From positions 5,270,001-5,334,000 of the forward strand of contig JAUCEF010000007.1 in assembly GCA_033558025.1 (NCBI GenBank): a DNA stretch of 64,000 bases, written 5' to 3'. The position numbers were made by a program, and so were the translations under genes. The notes beneath the pieces are model-generated. The model searched no databases, was not told the origin of the DNA, and worked only from the letters and a program-made list of their open reading frames with translations. The stretch comes from Phytophthora sp. 'mugwort' (taxonomy: Eukaryota > Oomycota > Peronosporomycetes > Peronosporales > Peronosporaceae). This document shows positions 21,157 to 33,211 of this stretch, piece by piece; position 1 is the stretch's first letter, and each line of letters opens with the position of its first letter.

Positions 21157-23291
21157 TTGCACGCAATGCCCGTCATCTCGCCCTACGAGCAGCTCGATCC
21201 AGACCCTCTCGGCTCTGATGTTCGGAGCGACGAGCAAGTTCAGGTCGAGCCTCGAATCAGTGCGCAGCAGCAGGTCAGCGATCACGTAGACGTCGGCGCG
21301 CGAGTATCTGTCGGCGAGCAGATACAGGTCGGTGCGCAGGAGCAGGTCAGCGATCAAGTAGACGTCGGCGCGCTGGAGCAGGTTAGCGATCAAGAGCAGT
21401 CGGTGAGCAAGCGCTCGAGATGTATAGCGAGAAAGTGCGCTTGGACGATGCCGTGCCAGAAGGGGGGCCGCCCTTCGGTGAGCAGTGGGGCTTTCAAGTG
21501 CAAGTGTCGGACCCCGGTGAGCACGCCGGTGCACAAGAGCAAACGCTGGTCGGTGAGCAAGCGCGTACTCCGATCTCAAGGCAGCGTATATGGACACTGC
21601 CATGCCACCCGGGGTCGTCCTTTGTTTCAGCGAAAGCTGCTCACTCAGCGGCAATTTTGGCGTCGCAGCCAAGTATGGTACGCATTAGTCAGCTGCAGCG
21701 TCAAGTACGACAAGACAGAGCTGAAGAATCCTCAGCGCGTAGTTTTTGCGTGCGACCGTCAAGGCAAAAGGCGAAAGTATGCGGGCCCAGGTCCCAGAAA
21801 GCAGCCTAACGCGACTTCGCGGCTCTGTGGTTGTCCGATGCGGCTACATCTAGCTCGCGTGCGTGGTGAAAATGGGATCGCACAGTGCTGGCAAATTGAG
21901 CATCGCGGCACAGCTATTGAACACAATCATCCTCCCTCTGGGGGTCCTGTTGCTCACCCCATACTCCGACGAGCTTCTAATAGACGAGGTTCGTCGCTCC
22001 ATTGTTACCGATACTGAGACCGGTACCCGGACTCCTCGGACGGTGGCGCATGTGGTGATCGAGCCGCCGGCAACGATCATCACATCGAACGATGTGAGCA
22101 ACGAGCGGCGTCGATACGTGAAACGAGTGCTGCAAGGACAGACACGCATTGAATTCTTACTAACCAAGTTAAAGGACGGGCCTTACTTCGACCGCCACAA
22201 AACCGATGAAATAAATCGTCTCTCGCACTTGTTTTTCGCCTTCCACGATGCAGTGGACATATACCGCGAGAACCCCGACATCGTTTTGATGGACTGCACC
22301 TATCGGACGAACCGGTTTGGTATGCCGTTGCTGAATGTAGTGGGAGTGACGGGCATGAATTCGACAATTCACATAGCTCAAGTTTTCTTACGCGGTGAGA
22401 AGATACCAGACTACGTATGGGTAATGGAGCAGTTGAAGACGTTGATGCTGGAGAAAGGAGTTCAGTACCTGCGAGTTGTTTTCTCTGATCGAGACTTGTC
22501 ATTGCTTCACGCACTGGAGCAAGTTTTTCCGTCCATCCCTTCTCTTCTTTGCCTATGGCATATTATCAAAGACGTTGAGAGCCACGCTCGGAAAGGCAGC
22601 TTTCCACTCGAGATGGATCCGCTACAACTCGACCGAGGGCTCCTCAGTACAGAGATTCAGCAGCGCATCGAGATTTTGCGATGCGTTCTCGCGTGTAGTA
22701 AATGCTGCGTCGGAATATGAGTACGAGCTGCGAAGACGGGAATTTCAATTGTTATCTCCGCAAGAGGCAGCGTACGTGGATGATGTATGGTTAGATTTGT
22801 GGAGGTGGAAAATTGTAAGGTGCTGGAAAGACCAAGTGCTGCATTTTGGTGTGAGGGCTACCTCTCGAGCGGAGGGCTATCACGCGACTTTAAAATCTTG
22901 GCTCGGGTGTTCAAACGGTGATTTTTTGTCAATTCACGAGAAGTTGACCTACTGGTGGTCGCTGAGTGTGCTGAAGTATCACGCCGCAAAATCTGATGCC
23001 GGAGTGCATCTACATGCGAGGCTTGAGGGCTGGCTGTACGCCGAGGTTCGACGTGTGCACAGGCATGCACTACTCCAATGTGATGATGTTCGGCGTAACA
23101 CAGAATTGCTTGTGCCCCCGTGCACTGGATCGTTTTCGAAATCGACTGGATTACCGTGCACTCATACACTGCATCGAGCTGTCCTGCTCGGTCAACCTCT
23201 AACGCTAGAAGCTTTCAATGCACATTGGTGGGTCGATAGGACGGATGAACCGCAACCACTCCCCCACGGGTATTGGAGCCGTTGCCAATAA
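21157..23291 (+). pseudogene. MULE transposase (FAR1-like), two frameshifts
   Basis: Read in three successive frames: 21157 to about 21980, about 21990 to 22670, then about 22665 to 23291. The first part has a variable Gln/Val-rich repeat leader, then a FAR1/WRKY-like zinc region (CDRQGKRRKYAG, CGCPMRLHLARV, EHNHPPSGG). The second part is the MULE catalytic domain: DCTYRTNRFGMPLLNVVGVT (first Asp), VFSDRDLSLLHAL (second Asp) and LLCLWHIIKDV. The third part has the C-terminal ATSRAEGYHATLKSWLG block, with the likely catalytic Glu region, and a probable SWIM-type end (TGLPCTHTLHRAV). It ends YWSRCQ. Only two frame breaks are needed, so decay is modest compared with the MULE at 14-3358. Its amino-terminal half is also unrelated in sequence to that copy. 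Confidence 0.8.
21231..21405 (+). repeat. degenerate tandem repeats in the MULE leader
   Basis: Units built on GAGCAGGTCAGCGATCA and GTAGACGTCGGCGCG recur about three to four times. They encode QVSD.VDVGA blocks (QQVSDHVDVGA, EQVSDQVDVGA, EQVSDQEQ). The unit is about 39-75 bp with deletions, and in frame. Confidence 0.7.
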
Positions 23292-23520
23292 GGCAGCGAC
23301 AATCGCAGCGACGTCGTGGTTGTGGCGTGAACGGCACTCGGCGCTTGCCATCAGGATTTGAGCTAAGCCTGCAGCAGCTTCCAGAGAAGAAGAAGAAATA
23401 AGTTGATTAACTAGAGGATATACCGTATCTGCTAGCTACCTATTCGTAATGCTATTGCGTTACAGGTGAGGAATCCAGATTCGACACTGCCGTGAAGTCA
23501 GGTTGAAAGCTGTGGGGACT

Positions 23521-26500
23521 TCAAAGCCCAGTCGTTTGAGAAGCAGAGGCAGCGGCCTCGCCGTTTATCTTCAATCCCCGCGTGTGCCGGTACACAAATC
23601 TGCAATGGCTACGAAGGAAGCATACACGTTTTGAACGCTGAGTTTCTGAGTTTGTTTTTTCTCCGAATAGGATATCGTTTCGTAGTCTCCACGTAAAAAT
23701 GGAACACAATCGCCGTGTGCATTCTCCACAACATCAAAATTATCATGTGTTGCTGCCTCCAGTCTAGATTAATGTCACTCAACTTTGGCAAAAGCAGCAA
23801 TCTCCACTCAAGCCTTCCTTTAAACACTTTTCTCCACGGACTCCACAACGATTGCCACATCTCCATTAAAGCCGGGCAAGACAAAAAGCAATGCTCGGCT
23901 GTTTCGATAGCCACGCACGAGTCTCGCACACATCGCTGGATTGTTGGATTCACCGACTTCAGGAAGTACAGCCGTGACCCCATAATGAGATCGCCAAAGT
24001 ATAATCGCAGCATTACGTCGTGAACAACCGGGATAAGACACCATCGAAGCCATATTATCTCATACAACGTCGAGTGAATGAGCGCTGGTGGGCATCCCAG
24101 CACCTGCATAGGGTGATTTTCCACAACTCTCGCAGGTCGGAGCAACTTCTTCCAATTTTCGGATCGAAGATCGGGAAAAAATCGAGTGCCTTTTTCATCA
24201 AGAAGCCCATAAGTTGGAGGTGTCACCCCTCGAGACACTATTTGTATCCCACCCGCTTCCGGGGTAGGCAATACACGCTTGAAAACCTTGGTCAGCTGAC
24301 GATACAGCACGGATATGTCTGCCAATTCAATTTTGGATCCAAGGAGCGGCTGTAGTTCGGTGCACACTTTGCAGAAGAAATGTGGAAACGTGGGCCAGCG
24401 ATGGGATGAGTCTAGGAAGTCTCCTAAGCAGCATATTTGTTTCGATGCGAGGGCACGGCAAAGTCGTCGAAACTTTATCGATCCTTCTCCCAGAGGCTTG
24501 TAACACGAGTCGTGAGGATACCAAATCTGAAAGTCGCGTGACGAATTCCACCACATCGGACTGAAAAGTGCATTTTGTAGAGTTTTGACTCGTGTGTAGC
24601 GAAGTGAATGACAACCTGGCCACTTCAGCTTCTTCCAGTCTTTGAACAGTTTCCTCCACCATAACGGAAACATGATTGCTTTCCATCCTGGCGGGCGAGG
24701 AGGGTCTTGCAGTAAGAAATCACCCGACCACGCGCGCGAAAATTGTCCGTACCGAAGTCGTAACAATTCCGCAATTGGCCAGTACCAGACGGACCCACTT
24801 GACTCACTATGTGAGTGCAGCACTTTGACAAGCTGTTGGATGAGAACGAATCGTTGTTTCCGAATACTCGATGCGATGACTGGAACACCGACTCCATCTA
24901 GATCCCGACGTTGCGTAGCAAATGAGCTTCGGACAATATTTATTCCACCTGGACCTGTGCTCACTCTGTTGTAAAGTACATGGCGCGTCACAAGGCTTTG
25001 CCAACGCTGTATAAACCGGGTAGGAATATTGACTATTCTCGTGAAGTACCAGTAGCGACAAAATGAGGGCTTGCACAAGAATGCGTCTTCCAAGCAAAGT
25101 TCGGGCTCGACCTTTCCAGAGTTGAAGTCTTGTTATCAACTTCTTATCCAATTGAGTCGCTAGTAGCGTTGATGTGTCAGCAATACCAAACGGGATCCCA
25201 AGATATCTGACTGTCTCTTCATTCTGAAGTGACCGAAGGGGTTCCAGCGCGGGGGCTCTCCGACGATTGTTGAAACTCATTATGACACTTTTGGACTGGT
25301 TCAGCATTGCTCCAGATCCAGCACAGTAACAATCCACAATCAGCAATTGCTCTTGAAGGCAGGAAACATCTTGGGCAATGAGAACCGTGTCATCAGCAAA
25401 AAATGCAGCCGGGATGGATAATGCGCCATCAATATTAATACCTAGCTGTCTTTCAGCACGAAGCAAATTTCCCAGCGGCTCCAGCGATAGGCAAAGAGAA
25501 ACGGTGACAAGGGATCGCCTTGTTTAACCCCTCTTGATGGCTCAAGTGGATCTTGTGTCCACCCATTTATCATTAATGAGCACATTGACCCTTTGTACAT
25601 TAGGCGGACCAGGAGAGAAAATGCTGTCCAAATTTTTGTTGCTCCATCACTTCGAAAAAATATCCGCGATTGACTCTATCGTATGCCTTTGGAAAATCGA
25701 GAAATGCTGCAACTCCTTTCCCGTGACGGATTGTTACCAAATGTTGAAGATCGCGAACGAGAATGACTTGGTGATATATCGAGCGTCCTGCAATAAACCC
25801 TTTCTGATCAGGATGTATCAGCAATGTCATGAAAGGTTTATTCGATCCGCTAAAACCCAAGACAGCACCTTCACTTCAACAGGTATTAGCGTAATGCGTA
25901 AGAGTTACCAGTATCCGTTCGATCACCTTTCTTGAACAGCAATGCTACTGAGGCATAGCGCTGATGTGGAAGGAGTTTTCCTCTTTCATGTTGGTACCAA
26001 AACACAATTAGCAGAACTTTTCTGAAGATATCTGGGTCGATTTGGAAGAAAGCTGAGGTAAACCCGTCTGGGCCTTGAGCTGGGTGAGAGCGCATGGAGC
26101 GTATTGCTGCTCCAAATACTTCACTGGTTAGGTCGCTTCAAGACTTTACCTTGCTTCTGGCTTCAGTTTCTGGTCTATGGAGTCTAACAGGCGCTGCTGA
26201 GCTCGACTATTGGGTGACGGCTTGTTCTGAGCATATTGGGGTCTCCAAAAATGCTGCCCCAATGTTCCTGAAATCCGTGTGTGATTCTTACAGGGTCGTT
26301 TGAAACCGAACCATCGTCGCATTTGATGAAATCGAACGGAGTGTTTCGCAACTCATAGCGTGGGGCTCGAATGAAGTAAGAAGAGCTATCTCCGCTTCCG
26401 TCACAGACTGCTCGAAACCTATTCCTCGTTGGAGTTCTATCCACTCTTCTTTACTGTCTGTGTAGCACTGCTTGACAAAGTAGAGGTCAACAGCAGCTCT

Positions 26501-26524
26501 TTCATCATCTCGATCTTGAGCCAA
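23521..26524 (-). pseudogene. non-LTR retrotransposon (LINE) reverse transcriptase, 5' truncated
   Basis: Minus-strand pieces in several frames line up as a LINE ORF2. They are a pre-RT segment (26524-26184), RT block with GPDGFTSAFFQ and VALLFKKGD (26095-25886), QKGFIAGRSIYHQV and AFLDFPKAYDRVNR (25830-25660), the catalytic FADDTVLIAQ (about 25400), thumb region VRYLGIPFGI and GRARTLLGRRILVQALIL (25250-25080), and a C-terminal region with the CVAIETAEHCFLSC zinc-like motif (about 23900) and an LWRMHT/RNDILFGE end. No apurinic-type endonuclease domain is seen upstream. Either the copy is 5' truncated or the rest was split off by the Ty3/Gypsy insertion whose LTR starts at 26975. No poly-A tail is evident at the 23.4-23.5 kb side. 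Confidence 0.8.
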
Positions 26525-26974
26525 GGCCGCAGCACATTCACATCAGCTTCCAGAGAATCTGCATTTACTACAACAGTCTCCTTCGTCCGAAGTATCTCTA
26601 CGGCTGCCGCAGCAAGCACCACCATCGTTGTTGCCGTCAATATGGCAAATTGTAGGAAGAGTTCAAACGATTGAATTATGCTCGTAACCTCCTAGAAAAC
26701 TCGCGTCTGCTTATGCCTAGAACCTTATAGCCCAATACGCTGCTGCGTTTCCGCACGTTTTGTTGGAATTGAGGGTCGACAGTTTGGTACAGTCGACAGC
26801 AGGGCGTTTGCTTGCTTCGGAGACCGTAGTCATAGTCTCGGGCCGATGAGGTTGGGGCCTGCATTTGGTTCTACCCGAATGCGCTTCCTGCTGGCGCACG
26901 TGGTCAAATGCCTCGCGCTGTGCTCGAGCTAGGCCTGGTTGAGGATGTCTGCCCTGATGAGACCTTGATCCGCC

Positions 26975-27248
26975 GGAATCAGATCCAGCGGCGCCCTCCT
27001 CGCGTAACCGGGTACCAAGTGTACCATTTACCGGCTTGGGCGGAGTTACGGTCAAGAGCGGGTCACCCAATCGGTGGCGTCGGAGGCACGGGTGACACGT
27101 GTACGGCCACCGTGGCCCGAGGGACAGTCGCCAGGGGGTTCAGTGAACCCAGAGGATTGTACGCCAGCCTACAGAGGCCTAGGCAAGCTAAGGTAGGCTT
27201 GTAAATCAATCAGTTTTATATTGGAGAGCTCAAGTCCCCGTGGGAACA
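26975..27248 (+). repeat. 5' LTR of the chromovirus
   Basis: Matches 32425-32698. The start is GG instead of TG, a single change in this copy, and it ends GGGAACA. It includes TATTGGAGAGCTCAAG near its end. Confidence 0.85.
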
Positions 27249-27349
27249 TATCAAAGTTAACTTTAGTTACAGATTCTTTGTGCTGTACAGGACACAGCCA
27301 CAAGACTGAAATTCCGTGCGACCGTGTCGTGCATAAAGAACGAGCCAAG

Positions 27350-28105
27350 ATGGCTGAGCAAGAAGACTATGACGAGCAGGCGAACGCCCAGCTAGAGAGT
27401 CCAGCACCGGGGCCAGCGTCGCCAGGCCTACGTCTTCAGATCCCGAATCCCTTCGACGCACCTCATGGCGGCGCAGGGGATGACGATGCACCTATGGCTA
27501 CGGCGAGCCCAGGGGCGAACGGACGGCGCGTTGCTGCCACCCCGGCGCTTCCGCAGCCTCCACGGTTCGAAGGACAAACCATGCAAGACAGGAGAGAAGT
27601 ACGACACGTACCTGGCCGCCGTGAACGCGCTGCAAACCGAGTGGAGCAGCGTCTTCGTGATGCCCATTGGGGCATGTGTGGAGCCAAGAACCAAGAGGAT
27701 GATTGCGCGCTACGAGGTTAACACCTCGCAGCCGCAAAGCATCACCGAGTCCCAATGGGTTGGCTACTTCTTACAGGCTACTACCCCTACGCATGTGGAC
27801 TACGCGGTGTGGACGAGTCGATGAAGACTCTGCGCATGGATACAAGATGGCCCGAGTCAGAGTCCAAGATGATGAATCTCCAGGCCGACCTGGAGACCAT
27901 CCTGGAGAAGCACAACCTCACCGAGCTTGCGTTTGAGCACGAGCAGCGTCGGCTGGTTCGTTATCTGGCCGACGCGCTCGCGCCTGAAGGATTCCGCGCC
28001 GTGGTTGCGGTGCGCCTAACGCTCCAGGAGAACAAGAAGTACAAGAAGGAGGTCGTGCCGTTCTGTACTTGGGTGACAGGTCTCATGAAAGAGTTCATGA
28101 CATAG
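27350..28105 (+). pseudogene. gag of the chromovirus, frameshifted
   Basis: Begins MAEQEDYDEQANAQLE and reads a Pro/Ala-rich matrix-like part, then QPPRFEG. The reading frame changes near 27570 and again near 27760, giving EKYDTYLAAVNALQTEW and then LTELAFEHEQRRLVRYLADAL, a typical capsid-type helical region. It ends at VTGLMKEFMT followed by TAG. A degraded CLKCGQ (about 28410) may be the zinc knuckle. Confidence 0.7.
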
Positions 28106-28415
28106 GAACACGCCGCTGTAGTAACGGCGAGGCCCGGGTCCATACAAACCAGAACGGGGCGACAGAGAGAAGGCCGAGGAATAGGGGTCATCACGGAAAC
28201 CGCGGAGCAGCCCATGCCGCCGATAACGGTAGGCACAGCCGGCCCCACAACGGTGGTGCCTCAGGCGGCGGACAAGCGAGTCCTGATGGCGGTCGAGGAG
28301 GCGTGGGGATACTCGCGACGACCCGGAGCTCCAGCTGGACCAGTACCTGTTGGAGGAGGGATGCCTTCGGCAGCAACAGTTGGTGGTGGCTCGGCAGCCC
28401 GTCCCTGCTTGAAGT

Positions 28416-31400
28416 GTGGTCAGATTTGGGGTCAGAGATTACCCCCGCGTACAGTCGGGTGAGGCCGCCCAGCTACTCAAAGAGCTGAGGACTCGGAAGG
28501 ACGCGGCACGCGCCAATGTGCGTCTCGTGAAGGCCCCAGCGGTGTCGGACAAGCCGAGCGAAGCTTCGCTTGCCGTCAAAGGCAAGATCGAGAACCAAGG
28601 AGCGACTGAAGCAGTCGTGGGCGTTGTCCGAGTGCAAGCGCTCTTGCTGGACTCGGGTGCTGATATCTCGCTGGTCAAACACAAGGTGTCGTCGACGCGC
28701 TGGTGGCCACGGGTAAGACGATGGAGACGAAGACTGTCGAGAAGGTGCCGCTGACGCCGGTTGGAGGCAACGAGTTTGATGTCAGCCGGATGGCTACGTT
28801 CGCCGAGGTGCAGCTCGCCACGTCACGTTGCCGCTGGTGTTGCGCGGCCTCAGCTGCTACATAGAGGACAGGAACCCATCGGTGGACCTGACGCTGGGGC
28901 GGCCGATGATGGCCATCCTCAGCTATTGCACAGATGACCTATTGGCCCGGACGATAGATGCCAAGCCCGAGTGGGAGCTTGCAGAGGCGGGGAAGACGAA
29001 AGCGCCGGCACCGAGTAAGCCGACGCCCCTGCAGAAAGTAAACCGGCTCCAAGAGGCTGTGCGAGAATACACCTCTGGTGACGAGAGCGTCGAGCGCTAC
29101 GAGACGCGAGCGAGTACGCCGCCTTTGAAACTGCCCGCCTCGGATGAGGTCGTGCGGCTTTTAGAGACACAAGTGGACATTACAGTGTGCGCTAGGCTGA
29201 CCCCGCAAGGCCAGGGTCAGCTTGAAAAGATTCTGAAGAGTCGCGTGGATTGTTTTCGGACCGAGTTCAGCGGCGACCCGCCGGTGTGAGTGGCGCCGTT
29301 ACACGTGAGGTTGAAGCCGGAGGCGTCGCCCATGAAGCAATGCCCGAGGCGGTACTCTCGGAACGACAGAGCCTTCTTGGACAAGCATACGGCCACGCTG
29401 CTGGAACACGGCCTCGTATATCTGAACCACAGAAGTCGTGAACCTCAGCCCCACCAATTGTACGCAAAAAAGAACCGGACGTCGACCCTACCGCTGATCC
29501 GCGGATGACGATCGACAGTCGGGTTGTCAATGAACGTACCGAGCCGATGCTGTGGCCCATGCCGGTGTTAGAGGTGGTGGTCAGCGAGCTGGAGGGCGCT
29601 CGATACTTCTTCGTTCTGGATTGGTTCAGGGGCTATTGGCAGTTACCCCTGCACCCGGACTCGCAGGAGCTGTTCACCTTCGTGGCCCATCGTGGGAGTA
29701 TACGCCCACGCGGGTGCCTATGGGCGCCACCGAGGTGGTGGCGTACTGTCAGGGGGTCGTGGAGGAAATCTTCGGCGACCTCCTGAGCAGCGGAATTCTG
29801 GCGTGGCTGGACGACATGTTTGGGGTACACAAAGACAGAGGATGAGCTCTTCCGTCTGTTGGATAGGTCTTGGAGAGGTGTGAGCACTTCGGTATGAAGC
29901 TGCAGCAAAGAAATGTGATTTTTACTCGCTGGAGGAAAAGTGGTGTGGAAAAATGATTTCGGCAGAGGGCGTACGCCACTGCCCGGATAGGATCCAAGGG
30001 CTGGTGGAGATGAAGACGCCTACTACGAGCTCCAACAATTTCTGTGCGCCGTAAACTGGATGCGGTAGAGCATCCCCGAGTATTCGAAGACGACGGCTAC
30101 ACTCTACGCCGCCCTGGACCGAGCCGCAGTAGCGGCCGGTTCGAGGAAGAAAACGAAATTGGCCAAGACCGAGCTGGCGGAGACTGGCTGGGATGACGCA
30201 GAGGCTCGTTGTCTTGAGGACGTGCGTCAGATGTTAGTGAAGTTGATGCTGTTGGCTCATCTCAGCCCGTCCGCTGAGTTGTGTTTGTACACAGACGCCA
30301 GCCAAGACTATTGGGGCGCTGTGCTAACGCAGTTGGACCCGGAGAAGGAGGTTCCGCTGCCACTTGAGCAACAGAATCACCGACCACTAGCGTTTCTAAG
30401 TGACCGATTCGTGGGTGCAGCAAGCCGTTGGGCGACCATTGAAAAAGAAACATTCGCAATAGTTGAAGCTACGCGACGATTGGAGTATCTATTTCTACGA
30501 CCAGGTGGTTTCCGTTTGTATATGGACCACCATAATTTGGTGTACATCTTCAACCCCTCTGCCACAGATGGAGCCATGGCTCGCTATCAAGCTGATAAGC
30601 TTCAGCGGTGGGCGTTAGCGCTGATGTCTTTTAACTACGTGATCGAAACGTTCCTGGGAGATAAATGGCTGGGACGACTTATTGAGCAGATGGGGCGCCG
30701 GGCCAGCGATACGATACGAGCAGGCGGCTCGGCGTATTGCCCGACTCGCTGTCGTTGATCGAGTTTCGCCTTTGGTGGAGACAGATTTCGTATGGCCGAC
30801 AGAGTCAGCGATTCGTAAGTTGCACGAAGAAGCGCAGGCGTCGCCAACCGTGTCGATAAGCGACGCCAGGTGGAATGTGGAGCGGAAGCTGTTGGTAATG
30901 GCTGAAGGCCAGATTTGGATCCCACCCCTAGCCGTCGAGATGCAACAACGTCTATGCGTGATAGCACATGCTGGTGCTAGTGGCCACCCAGGGGCCAAGG
31001 CGACTACACAGCCTTTGTCGAGTGTTTTTTATTGGGACTCGCTGGAGTCGGATGTGAACACGTTTGTGAGTGACTGCTTACCTTGTATGGTGACCGCGGG
31101 TGGTCGCGTACCCAGGCCGCTAGGCGAAACTCTGCGGGCCATGAAACCCAATGAAGATATTCATTTTGATTTCCTGACAATGAAGACGGAAGCTGGACTG
31201 AAGTATGTTCTTGTGGTTAAGGACAACATGAGTGGCTTTGTGGAGTTGATCGCGTGTATACAGGCCGGAGCAGACCAAGCGTATTCCAATCTCCTCGACT
31301 GGTTTAAAAAAAAAACGGTACGGCGTGGTACACCACTGGGTGTCCGATCAGGGTACCCACTTTAAGGATATGATTATCGAGAGATTGCAGAAAGCTTTAG

Positions 31401-32349
31401 GAGCTCAACATCATTTTACGACCGCATATACACCTTGGGCTAATGGTACTGTCGAGGTTGTGAACCGAGAGGTTTTAAAGTGCCTAAAGGCATTGTTGCG
31501 TGAGCGAAAATGCACGTACAAGACTGGCCAGCGGTCCTGCCCGTAGTGCAAGCTGATCTTAATTGGGTGCCCGCAGACCGGCTGGGCGGTAAGACGCCAC
31601 TGACCGCGTTTACCGCATTGCCCAGGGAAGGGCAACTTCGCAGCATACCCCACCCACGCGATCCCGTTGAGAGAACTATCGACTGGGTGGAGGCGGAAAT
31701 ACATATGCACGTTGAAGGTGTACGAGTAGCTCTGGACGGTCTCCACGCAGAGATGACAGAATCCAGTGAGTTGCGTGAGCGGGCGGCCCGAGAGCGCCAT
31801 GCTAAAAAACAGGGAATCAAACGCCAGCACTTTAGTGAAGTAGATTTTGTTCTCGCTGCGACCGCGACGGGCCGCAGCGGCAACAAGCTAGCGCTCAGAT
31901 GGCGCGGTCCAAAACGTGTGCTTAAGGCCCTGAACGACTATACGTTCGAAGTACAAGACTTAGTGGAGCCGTACACCATCACGATCCGTTACGCATCTCG
32001 GCTGCAACTATACCAAGATGCGCGAACAGGCAATCCATGGCGAGGGAGGACACCTCGTAGAGGCCCCCTCCGCGCGTGCAGGATCAGTCCTGCGACTCAA
32101 CAGTGGGAAATCTTCGTGAAATGGTTTGGATTGGACGAGGTCGAAGCCTCGTGGGAGCCGACGATCACGATGAAAGCCGACGTCCCTATCCTGTTTCAGA
32201 AATTCGTCGTGGCCGATCTGAACGATCACGCGTCAACGTATGGCGGAAGCCTTAGCCGAGACAACCGCAGACACGGTGGCACGTGGGATAGTCGGGGCAG
32301 CCGCTCCGCGACTATCAAGATCGCGGCAGGCAGGTCATGGACGGTCTAG
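28416..32349 (+). pseudogene. pol of the chromovirus: protease, RT, RNase H, integrase, chromodomain
   Basis: Aspartic protease LLLDSGADISLV (28644-28680). RT has MTIDSRVVNE, YFFVLDWFRGYWQLPL (29605-29655) and a modified active site WLDDMFG (about 29805) in place of the usual YxDD. RNase H has LYTDASQDYWGAVLT (about 30285). Integrase has the zinc region around HAGASGHPGA and CLPCMV, the core Asp in DIHFDFLT (about 31160), SDQGTHF (31340) and the Glu in NGTVEVVNRE (31445). The C-terminal chromodomain is WEIFVKWFGLDEVEASWEP (32105-32165). At least six frame breaks are present, one at an A10 run (31306-31315). Confidence 0.8.
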
Positions 32350-32424
32350 GTCGTCACGACCATAAGCAGAAGAGAGAAGCAAGTGATGAGCTTCGCTCCA
32401 AGTTGGAGGGGGAAGTGTTCTGCC

Positions 32425-32698
32425 TGAATCAGATCCAGCGGCGCTCACCTGGCGTAACCGGGTACCAAGTGTACCATATACCGGCTTGGGCGGAGTTATT
32501 TTGGTCAAGCGCGGTCACCCAATCGGTGGCGTCGGAGGCGCGGGTGACGCGTGTACGGCCACGGTGGCCCGAGGGACGGTCGCAGGGGGTTCAGTGAACC
32601 CAGAGGATTGTACGCCAGCCTACAGAGGCTAGGTAAGGTAAGGTAGGCTTGTAAATCAATCAGTTTTATATTGGAGAGCTCAAGTTCCCGTGGGAACA
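32425..32698 (+). repeat. 3' LTR of the chromovirus
   Basis: Starts TGAATC and ends GGGAACA. It is the direct copy of 26975-27248. Confidence 0.85.
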
Positions 32699-33155
32699 AT
32701 CACACCTACAACACTGCTTCCGATGAGGTAGCAAGCCCGGACATTTTCCTCCAATAGCCGCGAGGGTGTTCGAGTAGATAGCCCTCTCGCGTCGCCAAGC
32801 GCTTGACCATTGCAGTTGCATGCAGTAGCTCCCTGCTGTCGAGTCGAAGTGGCCACTCCTTGTCCTTATCGAGGACTTCCAGCACTCGGGCAATACGGAA
32901 ACCCGCGCATCGCCCGCAACAAACTGTGGTGAATAGTACTCCACATACTCTCCTGCGAGCAATATCTCGAACAGCAACTGCTACGTACTCAGCCCTCCAA
33001 TTATTGACCCCTGCTTAGCGAGCTCATGAAGATCTACGAGCTAGACAAGGAAAGATCGAGCACTTGCGGCGCGAGCTGCCCTGCCTGCGCTTACACAGGT
33101 GCACATATCCATCCTGAACAGTCGCGTTAGGTAAACTCTCACTCGAGTTTACTAT
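32699..33155. other. non-coding stretch between chromovirus and MULE right end
   Basis: A minus-strand ORF (32666-32977) has no motif I recognise. By position it should be the original right-hand part of the MULE or the displaced 5' part of the LINE. Confidence 0.4.
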
Positions 33156-33202
33156 GGGTGGCAGCGGATACAAATTGGGGTGGCAGTGAATACGGGCTCC
33201 CA
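33156..33202. repeat. right terminal inverted repeat of the MULE
   Basis: Perfect inverted copy of 21016-21057 over 42 bp, followed by the 9-mer ACAGCAAAG at 33203-33211. Confidence 0.8.
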
Positions 33203-33211
33203 ACAGCAAAG

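Larger units (their letters stand above)
26975..32698 (+). mobile_element. Ty3/Gypsy LTR retrotransposon with integrase chromodomain (chromovirus-like)
   Basis: Two direct 274-bp LTRs bound a 5.7-kb element with gag, protease, RT, RNase H, integrase and a C-terminal chromodomain in the Ty3/Gypsy order. A purine-rich tract (GGAGGGGGAAG, 32405-32415) precedes the 3' LTR. Flanking 5-mers do not match (CCGCC versus ATCAC), so no target duplication is visible. The LTRs differ at roughly 6% of positions by eye and the coding regions are broken, so the copy is old. Confidence 0.85.
21003..33211. mobile_element. MULE DNA transposon carrying nested LINE and Ty3/Gypsy insertions
   Basis: A 42-bp sequence at 21016-21057 is repeated as a perfect inverted copy at 33156-33197. 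Extending outward, both ends read GGG(G/A)GCCCGTATTCAC. Immediately outside lies the same 9-mer, ACAGCAAAG, at 21003-21011 and 33203-33211. Nine bases is the usual MULE target duplication, and a MULE transposase begins 145 bp inside the left end. The interior also contains a LINE fragment and a complete-ended Ty3/Gypsy element (26975-32698), which explains the 12.2-kb span. The sequence 32699-33155 is then probably the original MULE right-hand part, or the cut-off 5' end of the LINE. Confidence 0.75.

Noticed and set aside
30615..30998. Minus-strand ORFs over the chromovirus RNase H and integrase
   Set aside because: Shadows of recognisable pol domains on the plus strand.
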